In this document: piece after piece, positions 1 through 5,124 of the stretch
How the letters are laid out: every line of letters begins with the position of its first letter
Numbering within the stretch: the stretch's first letter is position 1
Assembly: GCA_015222355.1 (NCBI GenBank)
Contig: JADFVC010000303.1
Coordinates: 1 to 5,863, forward strand
Direction of reading: 5' to 3'
Origin: Chloroflexota bacterium
Lineage (GTDB): Bacteria > Desulfobacterota > Desulfuromonadia > Desulfuromonadales > Geopsychrobacteraceae
DNA: 5,863 nt
Translations under genes and position numbers: made by a program
The notes under the pieces: generated by a model
Databases searched by the model: none
Told to the model about the DNA's origin: nothing
The model's input: only the letters and a program-made list of their open reading frames with translations

Positions 1-502
1 CACCGGGCTGGGGCAGGATATCTACTCACAGACATTGCAGCCGCTCGGCCATTATAATCATCTGGATATCCTTAATGAAGTCCGTCAACGCGGTTCCATC
101 GCCCAAACAATTGAAGATCTGAATCTCAATGACGGGATCATTTATGCCTGCGAAAAACAGCAGATCCCTTACGTGCTGGCCGGTTCGATCCGCGATGACG
201 GTCCCTTGCCGGGAGTGATCGCCGATGTTTACCAGGCGCAGAACGCCATGCGTGAACATGCCCGCAAGGCAACGACGGTGATCGCTTTAGCGACCCAGTT
301 GCATTCCATCGCTTTCGGCAACATGGTGCCGAGCTACCGAGTGATGGACGATGGCAGTGTTCGGCCGGTCTTCTTCTATATCGTTGATATGGCCGAGTTC
401 AGTGCCGACAAACTGGCCAATCGCGGTTCGGCCCAGGCGGTGGCGATCCTGACCAACGTCCAGGATTTCATGGTGAATTTGTGGAACAACCTGAAGCAGT
501 AA
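1..502 (+). CDS. Ornithine cyclodeaminase (TIGR00300 / archaeal-type), C-terminal part, 5' end outside the window
   Basis: The frame is open from base 2 (first residues TGLGQDIYSQ) to a TAA stop at 500-502, so about 166 residues of the C-terminus are visible and the start lies upstream. An internal TTG at 35 is not a real start. The visible part resembles the C-terminal Rossmann-like domain of the TIGR00300 family (archaeal ornithine cyclodeaminase, also the C-terminal half of cyanobacterial AgrE/ArgZ). Typical stretches are the GSIRDDGPLPGVIADVY segment and the following TTVIALATQLHSIAFGNMVPSY segment. This family is known to convert ornithine to proline and ammonia using NAD, in the cytoplasm. 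An arginase begins 54 bp downstream on the same strand, which fits a two-step arginine to proline route and supports the call. The N-terminal domain cannot be seen, so a fusion to an arginine dihydrolase domain (as in AgrE) cannot be excluded, although arginase next door makes it less likely. Confidence 0.78.
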   Translation, partial: TGLGQDIYSQTLQPLGHYNHLDILNEVRQRGSIAQTIEDLNLNDGIIYACEKQQIPYVLAGSIRDDGPLPGVIADVYQAQNAMREHARKATTVIALATQLHSIAFGNMVPSYRVMDDGSVRPVFFYIVDMAEFSADKLANRGSAQAVAILTNVQDFMVNLWNNLKQ

Positions 503-514
503 ATCATAAAGCGA

Positions 515-535
515 GGACAGAATTGAATTCTGTCC
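515..535. repeat. Perfect 10-bp inverted repeat, REP-like palindrome between ocd and arginase genes
   Basis: The arms GGACAGAATT (515-524) and AATTCTGTCC (526-535) are perfectly complementary around a single G. Pairing continues outwards at 513/537 and 512/538 with one mismatch, giving a palindrome of about 27 bp. It fills the gap between the cyclodeaminase stop and the arginase start and ends about 20 bases before the arginase ATG. No T-run follows, so it is not a standard intrinsic terminator. The GGGGACAGAATT-type word resembles dispersed palindromes that I associate with REP/RAYT-type elements in proteobacteria. That link is recollection, not a search result. It could also act as an mRNA processing or stability hairpin within the operon. 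Confidence 0.7.
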
Positions 536-556
536 CCGGTGCCGTAGGGTCATGAT

Positions 557-1447
557 ATGCCAACAAAAAAAATCCGTATTATCGGGGTTCCCATCGATCT
601 GGGGCAGAGTCAGCGCGGGGTTGATATGGGGCCGAGTGCAATCCGCTATGCCGGTCTGTCTTCGCGGCTCAAATCTTTAGGCTATCAACTTCACGAAGCG
701 GGGAACCTGTACGTTCCGGTGCGCGATTCCCTCTCGGGGGAATCGGCCGATTTTCTGGGCGCGGTCCAGCAGGTCTGTCAGGCGGTTTATGAATCTGCTG
801 CACAAGCTGTGACAGATGGAGAAATTCCGTTATTCCTCGGTGGCGATCATTCTTTAGCGATCGGAACCATCGGCGGCGTGACCAGTCGCGAACCGGTTGG
901 AGTGATCTGGGTGGATGCGCACGGTGATGCCAATTCGCCCGGGATTTCACCGTCAGGGAACATCCACGGGATGTCGGTTGCCGCATTGCTTGGCGAGGGT
1001 TTCCCCGAATTGATAAATATCGGCCGACCGGGAGCGAAGCTGTCCGGAAAGGATATGGTGATGATCGGCATTCGCGATCTGGACAGCGGTGAACGTCAAT
1101 GGCTGAAGCAGAGCGGGGTCAAGGTTTATACCATGCGTGATCTCGACGAGCGGGGAATGGGGGCGGTCACCCGTGAAGCTTTGGAGCATCTGAAAGGTCA
1201 TAGCCGTCTCCACGTCAGCTTGGATATGGACAGTTTGGATCCGAATAGTGCCCCCGGTGTCGGGACCCCCTCTCCCGGTGGATTGAGTTATCGCGAAGCC
1301 CAGTTATTGATGGAAATTATTGCTGACACCGGCAAACTTGCATCGGCCGATATTGTTGAGATCAACCCGATTCTCGACCACGAGAACCGTACGGCAAAAA
1401 TGGCGGTGGAACTGGTGGCCTCCCTGTTCGGTAAAAGTATCCTTTGA
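557..1447 (+). CDS. rocF: Arginase (ureohydrolase family)
   Basis: This 296-residue cytoplasmic enzyme has the usual arginase length and would hydrolyse L-arginine to L-ornithine and urea with a dinuclear manganese centre. All metal-binding signatures are present: GGDHS with His98, DAHGD with Asp120, His122 and Asp124, and SLDMDSLDP with Asp223 and Asp225. The substrate-loop signature SPSGNIHGM is at about 131-139, and the C-terminal DIVEINP segment holds a conserved Glu. The N-terminal IIGVPIDLGQSQRGVDMGPSAIR is typical of arginases rather than agmatinases. The ATG at 557 has only a weak Shine-Dalgarno element (AGGG at 546-549). It is probably cotranscribed with the ornithine cyclodeaminase gene upstream, which would consume its product. 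Agmatinase or formimidoylglutamase are less likely given the arginase-like substrate loop and this neighbour. No terminator is visible after it. Confidence 0.93.
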   Translation: MPTKKIRIIGVPIDLGQSQRGVDMGPSAIRYAGLSSRLKSLGYQLHEAGNLYVPVRDSLSGESADFLGAVQQVCQAVYESAAQAVTDGEIPLFLGGDHSLAIGTIGGVTSREPVGVIWVDAHGDANSPGISPSGNIHGMSVAALLGEGFPELINIGRPGAKLSGKDMVMIGIRDLDSGERQWLKQSGVKVYTMRDLDERGMGAVTREALEHLKGHSRLHVSLDMDSLDPNSAPGVGTPSPGGLSYREAQLLMEIIADTGKLASADIVEINPILDHENRTAKMAVELVASLFGKSIL

Positions 1448-1482
1448 GCAATCTGTCTGGTTAAAAATTCTGTCGAAGTGGC

Positions 1483-1511
1483 TTGCATATATCGCAGAGA
1501 ACCATTATATT
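1483..1511 (+). promoter_or_regulatory. Candidate sigma70 promoter for the thioredoxin-lipoprotein/ccdA unit
   Basis: TTGCAT (1483-1488) and TATATT (1506-1511) are separated by 17 bp and match the -35 and -10 consensus at most positions. The expected transcript start is near 1518, about 35 bases before the ATG at 1554. It lies in the only sizeable gap between the arginase gene and the next gene. The -10 box is inside an inverted repeat (see next entry). Confidence 0.5.
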
Positions 1512-1528
1512 CATCATTCTGAATATAA
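1505..1528. promoter_or_regulatory. Perfect 8-8-8 inverted repeat over the -10 box, operator candidate
   Basis: TTATATTC (1505-1512) and GAATATAA (1521-1528) are perfect inverted copies separated by eight bases. The left arm covers the proposed -10 box and the right arm lies just past the expected transcript start, which is a classical place for a repressor dimer to bind. The AT-rich arms have the general look of ArsR/SmtB- or Fur/PerR-type sites, but no family can be assigned from the sequence and no regulator gene is adjacent. Confidence 0.45.
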
Positions 1529-1553
1529 GAATGCCTTTGCTCAGGAGTTGTTC

Positions 1554-1970
1554 ATGTTGAAGAAAATTATTCTCAGTGCCTGTTTTCTGGCACTGTTCGG
1601 TTGTTCTGATAATCAACCCACGGCACAGTTGTTTCCGCCTGAAAAAGCGGCGGCGAAAGCGGACGCAACTCAGGAGACACCGGCTGCCGCGGAGCATTAT
1701 CTGGTCTTTTTCCTCGATCCCAAGGGCGGTCCCTGCCGGATGCAGGATACCATTCTCAATGATATGGCTGACGAGTTGAAAGGCAAGGTCAACCTGCGTT
1801 ACGTGCAGACGACAATTCCTGACGATCGGCAGTATTTTTATGCTTTCGGGGTCCGAGGCTTGCCCACTTTGTTGTTGGCTGATGCCGATGGCAAGGAAAT
1901 CAAACGCCTGCCTCCGGGAGTGAATCCGGCAGCGGCGGTTCGTGACCTGTTGAAAACTATTCCCAACTGA
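1554..1970 (+). CDS. Thioredoxin-fold lipoprotein with a single active-site cysteine (GGPC)
   Basis: This is a 138-residue protein. The ATG at 1554 is chosen because it has AGGAG (1543-1547) at good spacing and gives a lipoprotein signal: KK at 3-4, a hydrophobic stretch and the lipobox LFGC with Cys17. A frame extension upstream (from 1320) overlaps the arginase gene and is not used. After a low-complexity Ala/Glu/Lys linker (about 20-47) comes a thioredoxin-like domain: strand YLVFFLD, active-site segment KGGPCRMQ (Cys61), and the cis-proline motif GLPT (Pro104) before a LLLADADGKE strand. In ordinary thioredoxins the site is WCGPC. Here the first, nucleophilic cysteine is replaced by glycine, so a normal dithiol reaction is not possible. 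It probably sits lipid-anchored outside the cytoplasmic membrane and works with the CcdA-type protein whose gene overlaps its stop by one base. Possible roles are a monothiol partner, a binding or sensing protein, or a reductase using another thiol. The substrate is unknown. Confidence 0.82.
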   Translation: MLKKIILSACFLALFGCSDNQPTAQLFPPEKAAAKADATQETPAAAEHYLVFFLDPKGGPCRMQDTILNDMADELKGKVNLRYVQTTIPDDRQYFYAFGVRGLPTLLLADADGKEIKRLPPGVNPAAAVRDLLKTIPN

Positions 1971-2638
1971 TGACCATGACACCGATAGATCTCAGTATGA
2001 CCTCGTTGTTGATGGCGGTGCTGGCCGGGTTGGCCAGTATTGCCTCTCCTTGCGTGCTGCCGGTGGTGCCAATTATTGTGACCGGTAGCAAGGAGGATCA
2101 CAAGTATCGCCCGTTGCTGATTGTCCTCGGCCTGAGTCTCAGCTTTATGGCGATGGGAGCGCTGACCTCCATTTTTGGCGGTGCGGTTGCCGTTTACATG
2201 CCGACCCTCGAAAAGGCTGCCGGGGTGCTTGTCATTCTTTTCGGCCTGCTGATGCTGTTTGATATCAACCTGTTCAAAAATTTCACCGCTTTTTCTCGAA
2301 TTCAGACCCGCAGCAAGGGGCGCTGGTCCGGCCTGGTTATGGGGTTGACCCTCGGGCTGGTCTGGATTCCCTGTGTCGGGCCGATGCTCTCCGGCGTTCT
2401 GGCTCTGGTCGCTTCTGAGGGGAAACTTTCCTCGGGCTTGATCCTGCTGGCATTTTATTCCCTGGGGTTTGCCATCCCGATGCTGTTGGCTGGTTACGCC
2501 ACGCAGACCGCACGGCAGAAGATTCGTGTCATCAACAGTCATCCGCTATTGATTCGTCTGGTGAGTGGGGGCTTGTTGATTTCTTTCGGGGTTTACATCC
2601 TCTCGGAAGGGATGCTGGCGATCGGGTTCAGCAGTTAG
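1970..2638 (+). CDS. ccdA: CcdA/DsbD-type thiol:disulfide interchange membrane protein
   Basis: This 222-residue, strongly hydrophobic protein has about six membrane segments, the usual size of stand-alone CcdA proteins. The two signature cysteines of the family are present: SPCVLPVVP with Cys28 in the first membrane segment and WIPCVGP with Cys135 in the fourth. Proteins of this family carry reducing equivalents from cytoplasmic thioredoxin across the membrane to extracytoplasmic thioredoxin-like partners, for example for cytochrome c maturation or disulfide repair. The ATG at 1970 overlaps the TGA of the preceding thioredoxin-like lipoprotein gene by one base, and there is no clear ribosome binding site, so translation is probably coupled. 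An in-frame ATG at 1976 is an alternative start. The pairing suggests the lipoprotein is its electron acceptor. Assignment to the family is firm. Whether it serves cytochrome c maturation specifically is not shown here, because no other ccm genes are in view. Confidence 0.88.
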   Translation: MTMTPIDLSMTSLLMAVLAGLASIASPCVLPVVPIIVTGSKEDHKYRPLLIVLGLSLSFMAMGALTSIFGGAVAVYMPTLEKAAGVLVILFGLLMLFDINLFKNFTAFSRIQTRSKGRWSGLVMGLTLGLVWIPCVGPMLSGVLALVASEGKLSSGLILLAFYSLGFAIPMLLAGYATQTARQKIRVINSHPLLIRLVSGGLLISFGVYILSEGMLAIGFSS

Positions 2639-2696
2639 TACCATGTAAACCATAAACTAACGCATCTTGCTGATTATTTGCCACGCCAGCTGCGTT

Positions 2697-2738
2697 GTGA
2701 TTTCAGTTGCATAGCTACGGCTATGCAACTGAAATCAC
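2697..2738. repeat. Perfect 19-bp stem with TACG loop (long intergenic hairpin)
   Basis: The arms 2697-2715 and 2720-2738 are exact reverse complements (GTGATTTCAGTTGCATAGC on the left), joined by the four bases TACG. A G-T wobble extends the stem by one pair. No T-run follows (the next bases are GCCTTGCC), so it is not a typical terminator. The perfect arms over 19 pairs, far longer than needed for termination, suggest a dispersed hairpin element or an RNA structure kept intact by selection or recent insertion. Confidence 0.85.
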
Positions 2739-2799
2739 GCCTTGCCGGCACGTCAAATCCCGGCGCAATTTTGCGAAATTTTATGATGTACATGGCACC

Positions 2800-2827
2800 A
2801 GTTTCCGTCCAGAAACGGTTCTTTTCC
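2800..2827 (+). repeat. GTTTCCG repeat unit 1 (direct orientation)
   Basis: The unit starts AGTTTCCGTCCAGAAACGG and ends in a pyrimidine-rich TTCTTTTCC tail. The arms GTTTC and GAAAC can form a small hairpin. It is closely similar, in the same orientation, to the unit at 2958-2984 (AGTTTTCGTCCGGAAACGGG followed by TTTTTCC). Confidence 0.6.
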
Positions 2828-2858
2828 GCCGTGGCAGCGTTAATCTGCATGCTTGTTT

Positions 2859-2886
2859 GTGCGGCGTACGGTGTACGCCTCCGCAC
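2859..2886. repeat. GC-rich hairpin with a three-base bulge
   Basis: GGCGTAC (2863-2869) and GTACGCC (2873-2879) pair perfectly around GGT. The stem can be extended by GTGC (2859-2862) with GCAC (2883-2886) if the three bases TCC are bulged out. It sits between repeat units 1 and 2. A function as terminator is unlikely because only mixed sequence follows. Confidence 0.6.
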
Positions 2887-2910
2887 AATCCCTTGATTTC
2901 CTTACCACAA

Positions 2911-2940
2911 CGAAAAATCCCACGTTTCCGACTCGGAAAC
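2911..2940 (-). repeat. GTTTCCG repeat unit 2 (inverted orientation)
   Basis: Read on the opposite strand this stretch matches units 1 and 3: CGAAAAATCCCACGTTTCCG corresponds to the reverse complement of the GGAAACGGGTTTTTCC end of unit 3. Its core (2924-2940) is itself a perfect palindrome, GTTTCCGA-C-TCGGAAAC. With unit 3 it can fold into one large hairpin spanning 2911-2984. Confidence 0.6.
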
Positions 2941-2957
2941 CCGCCATTCCTGCTCGA

Positions 2958-2984
2958 AGTTTTCGTCCGGAAACGGGTTTTTCC
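2958..2984 (+). repeat. GTTTCCG repeat unit 3 (direct orientation)
   Basis: This is a near copy of unit 1 in the same orientation: AGTTTTCGTCCGGAAACGGG followed by a TTTTTCC tail. The arms GTTTTC (2959-2964) and GGAAAC (2969-2974) pair around GTCC. The T-run after a short GC-containing hairpin could weakly terminate transcription from the left, but the stem is short. Confidence 0.6.
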
Positions 2985-3062
2985 ATAATCTCAGCGTCAA
3001 TCAGCGTGCTCAATTGTCGGCGTACAGAGGATGCGCTGGTCCGGAGTATCCAGACAGATATT

Positions 3063-3091
3063 TTGAAGATTCTGAGACATCTCTGCATAAT
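3063..3091 (+). promoter_or_regulatory. Candidate sigma70 promoter for alanine dehydrogenase
   Basis: TTGAAG (3063-3068) and CATAAT (3086-3091) are 17 bp apart. The transcript would start near 3098 and carry a leader of about 100 bases before the ATG at 3198. A second -10-like word, TAGAAT (3162-3167), has no good -35 partner. Confidence 0.4.
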
Positions 3092-3134
3092 AGTTGAAGA
3101 AAATTTCAGCAGAAAAGAAGATTGTCGTGCTATT

Positions 3135-3192
3135 TAGCAGAAAAAATCCTGTATTAGCTGCTAGAATATTGCTCAGTCTGTTAACAGGGGAG
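3135..3192 (+). promoter_or_regulatory. ald leader: inverted repeats and strong ribosome binding site
   Basis: TAGCAG (3135-3140) and CTGCTA (3158-3163) are inverted copies 17 bases apart. CTGTTAACAG (3178-3187) is a perfect 10-bp palindrome that touches the Shine-Dalgarno sequence AGGGGAG (3186-3192), which lies five bases before the ATG. The word AGCTGCTA occurs twice (3156-3163 and 3191-3198). These could be a regulator binding site or an RNA fold that covers the ribosome binding site. Neither is proven by sequence alone. Confidence 0.4.
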
Positions 3193-3197
3193 CTGCT

Positions 3198-4322
3198 ATG
3201 ATTGTCGGAATTCTCAAAGAGATTAAAACCGAAGAAAACCGTGTCTGTATGACCCCGGCCGGGGTTGAGGTGATGAAAGCCAATGGCCACCAGGTCCTGG
3301 TGGAAATCCTTGCCGGTGTCGGCAGTGGTTTCAGTGATGAGGATTATATCCGCGCCGGAGCAGAGATGACCGCCGGACCGGAAGAGGTTTATGCCCAGGC
3401 TGAGATGGTCATGCACGTCAAGGAGCCGCAGCCGAGCGAGTATGCGCTGATCCGTGCAGGGCAGATCCTGTTTACTTATTTCCACTTTGCCGCTTCGGAA
3501 GAGTTGACTCGGGCGATGATCGGGCGCAAAGCAGTCTGTATCGCTTACGAAACCATCGCCAATCCGGATGGCAGTCTGCCTTTGTTGACACCGATGAGTG
3601 AAGTCGCCGGCCGCATGGCGGCCCAGGAAGCGGCCAAATACCTTGAGCGTGCGCAGGGCGGTCGCGGTATCCTTATGGGTGGCGTGCCGGGGGTGGCCCC
3701 GGCGACCGTCGTGGTCCTCGGTGGCGGGGTGGTCGGAACCCACGCAGCGCAGATGGCTTGCGGGCTTGGTGCCAAGGTTTACCTGCTCGACATGAACCTC
3801 AATCGCTTGCGCTATCTGTCGGAAATCATGCCGAAAAACTGTTTCCCGATGATGTCTTCTCCGGCCACCGTGCGGGAACTGGTGCAGCAGGCTGACGTGG
3901 TGATCGGCGCGGTGCTGCTGCATGGGGCCAAGGCTCCCAAGCTGGTGACCCGGGAGATGCTGAAGAGTATGAAGAAAGGTGCCGTGCTGGTCGATGTCGC
4001 CATCGATCAGGGGGGCTGCTTTGAAACCTCGCAGGCAACCACACACCGTGAGCCGACTTACGAAGTTGACGGAGTTGTGCATTATTGTGTCGCCAACATG
4101 CCGGGTGCCGTGCCGCTGACCTCGACCATGGCTCTGACCAATGCCACCTTGCCCTATGCCGTGCAGATCGCCAACCGGGGCTGGAAGTATCTGGCGCGGA
4201 ATGACGTCGGAATCAGGGAAGGTTTCAATGTTGTTGACGGGATAGTCTGTTACCAAGGTGTCGCCGCTGCGTTCGATATGGATTATCTGCCGGTTGATGA
4301 GCTGCTGAAAATCGAACCCTGA
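3198..4322 (+). CDS. ald: Alanine dehydrogenase (NAD-dependent)
   Basis: This cytoplasmic enzyme interconverts L-alanine, NAD+ and water with pyruvate, NADH and ammonium. At 374 residues it matches the family length (about 370). All known key residues fall at the expected numbers: Arg15 (ENRV) and Lys75 (HVKEP) for substrate binding, catalytic His96 (TYFHFA) and Asp270 (VAIDQGG). The NAD-binding glycine motif GGGVVG is at 175-180, with Asp198 (LLDMN) closing the Rossmann fold by binding the adenosine ribose, as in NAD-specific enzymes. The start at 3198 is well supported by AGGGGAG five bases upstream. It stands alone, with its own promoter candidate and a strong terminator directly after it. 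In context it may assimilate or release ammonia alongside the arginine/ornithine pathway encoded to the left, though the two are separated by the thioredoxin/ccdA unit and hairpin region. Confidence 0.97.
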   Translation: MIVGILKEIKTEENRVCMTPAGVEVMKANGHQVLVEILAGVGSGFSDEDYIRAGAEMTAGPEEVYAQAEMVMHVKEPQPSEYALIRAGQILFTYFHFAASEELTRAMIGRKAVCIAYETIANPDGSLPLLTPMSEVAGRMAAQEAAKYLERAQGGRGILMGGVPGVAPATVVVLGGGVVGTHAAQMACGLGAKVYLLDMNLNRLRYLSEIMPKNCFPMMSSPATVRELVQQADVVIGAVLLHGAKAPKLVTREMLKSMKKGAVLVDVAIDQGGCFETSQATTHREPTYEVDGVVHYCVANMPGAVPLTSTMALTNATLPYAVQIANRGWKYLARNDVGIREGFNVVDGIVCYQGVAAAFDMDYLPVDELLKIEP

Positions 4323-4342
4323 ACATCTGTCGATAATTCCAG

Positions 4343-4392
4343 GCAAAAGAAATCCCCCTGATCATTCAATTGGTCAGGGGGATTTCTTTTGC
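4343..4392. terminator. Strong bidirectional intrinsic terminator after ald
   Basis: The arms 4343-4364 (GCAAAAGAAATCCCCC followed by TGATCA) and 4371-4392 pair over 22 bases with only one T-G wobble, around the loop TTCAAT. The stem core is GC-rich (CCCCC/GGGGG) and the outer part is A-rich on the left and T-rich on the right (TTTCTTTT), so it would terminate transcription arriving from either side. It closes the ald transcript 20 bases after the stop codon. Confidence 0.93.
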
Positions 4393-4418
4393 TTAACCAT
4401 CCCAAGACTTTTTACGAT

Positions 4419-4436
4419 CTGATTAGCGCTAATCAG
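4419..4436. repeat. 18-bp perfect palindrome at the edge of the Fic remnant
   Basis: CTGATTAGC followed directly by GCTAATCAG is a perfect palindrome without spacer. It lies between the ald terminator and the first base of Fic homology (about 4435-4438) and provides the in-frame TGA (4420-4422) that limits the frame. It may be an operator, an IS or integration target, or the footprint of the event that removed the front of the fic gene. Confidence 0.8.
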
Positions 4437-4437
4437 C

Positions 4438-4884
4438 TTGAACTATGGGCTGAGCCTCTACTTTAAGACTCACCGCCGGTATTACTACGAACTGCTCAAC
4501 AGTGTGCGCCTTACAGGTGACTGGGAAGTTTGGCTCGACTTTTTTGCTGAAGCGGTCACCTTTACCGCCACCCAAGCGGTGGAGACTGCTCAGCAGCTTC
4601 TTGATCTGTCGAACGAGGATCGGATGAAGGTCAGCGGACTTGGACGTGCGGCGGTTTCAACCCTGCAGGTGTATCGTGCGCTGATGGAGCATCCAATTGC
4701 CACATCAGGCTGGCTGGTGGAAAAGACCGCTATCACTCCAGCCACAGTCAACAAGGCTCTGGCACATTTGGAATGTCTTGAGATCGTCCGCGAGTTGACC
4801 CGACAAAAGCGCAACCGACTATTTAGTTACACCGGATACGTGGAGATTTTGAATCGAGGCACGGAACTTCCGGTCAGGGATTAG
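4438..4884 (+). pseudogene. Fic-family protein, C-terminal remnant (catalytic motif missing)
   Basis: The visible 148 residues match the C-terminal third of long Fic/DOC proteins (usually about 370 residues). They contain the LSLYFKTHRRYYYELL helix that follows the Fic core, then the GDWEVWLDFFAEAV and AVETAQQLLDL helices, and a winged helix-turn-helix at about 85-145 (ATSGWLVEKTAITPATVNKA, then RNRLFSYTGYVEIL). The catalytic HPFxDGNGR motif and the N-terminal domain, which should lie upstream, are absent: an in-frame TGA stands at 4420-4422 and the ald terminator is only 45 bases away. The only start is a TTG at 4438 without a ribosome binding site. An intact family member would transfer AMP from ATP to a protein target; this piece cannot. 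A pseudogene left by deletion is most likely. A short DNA-binding protein made from the wHTH part is a possible but weaker alternative. Confidence 0.8.
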
Positions 4885-5077
4885 GATATGCTGCACCCGA
4901 CCCCATGGGTTTGGACTATTCTCAGGGATCGGGATTTGTAGGAAACTGGCTTTCGCACCCATTCGTGAGCACTAAAACGATCCGGAACAACATCTAGGAC
5001 AGATGAGCCAGACAGCAAAACACCAGCTACCCGTATCTTAAAAATACAGACAATGTTAAAAAATACCTGCAAAGGGA

Positions 5078-5105
5078 TTGACCTCTCATTAAGTTCTGAT
5101 AGAAG
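5078..5105 (+). promoter_or_regulatory. Candidate sigma70 promoter upstream of the riboswitch
   Basis: TTGACC (5078-5083) is a strong -35 box. TAGAAG (5100-5105) lies 16 bases on and is a fair -10 box; TATAGA (5106-5111) is another -10-like word but with 22-base spacing. Transcription would start near 5112-5118, just before the riboswitch candidate. Confidence 0.5.
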
Positions 5106-5124
5106 TATAGATTAACATCACAAC

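Larger units (their letters stand above)
2639..3197. other. 559-bp gene-free region made of hairpin repeats plus the ald leader
   Basis: No reading frame here has a convincing start, ribosome binding site or recognisable protein. Short open frames on both strands simply run through hairpins. The left 350 bp hold a perfect long hairpin (2697-2738), short palindromes near 2764-2781, a GC-rich hairpin (2859-2886) and three related GTTTCCG units (2800-2827, 2911-2940 inverted, 2958-2984). The right 200 bp are AT-richer and hold a promoter candidate and the leader of the alanine dehydrogenase gene. No clear intrinsic terminator for the upstream ccdA unit is visible. Confidence 0.7.

Noticed and set aside
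1320..1553. N-terminal extension of the thioredoxin-like lipoprotein frame into the arginase gene
   Set aside because: The upstream part is an out-of-frame reading of arginase codons. The ATG at 1554 has a good ribosome binding site and gives a clear lipoprotein signal.
1838..2542. A 234-codon open frame on the minus strand
   Set aside because: It is opposite the ccdA gene, with Gln/His/Arg-rich composition typical of the reverse of membrane-protein codons and no recognisable fold.
2697..2760. The long hairpin as terminator of the ccdA transcript
   Set aside because: There is no T-run after the stem, and the sequence beyond is GC-rich.
2678..3137. Overlapping short frames of 70-94 codons on both strands in the hairpin region
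   Set aside because: They run through palindromes, so both strands give similar peptides (for example a shared CDFSCIA-like or DFSCIAVAMQLKS segment). They lack ribosome binding sites and homology.
3148..3175. Sigma54 promoter before ald
   Set aside because: TTGCT at 3169-3173 resembles a -12 element, but the required GG at -24 is absent.
2997..4346. A 449-codon open frame on the minus strand
   Set aside because: It lies exactly opposite the alanine dehydrogenase gene, has a His/Arg-rich unnatural composition, and has no ribosome binding site or recognisable domain. It is an antisense shadow.
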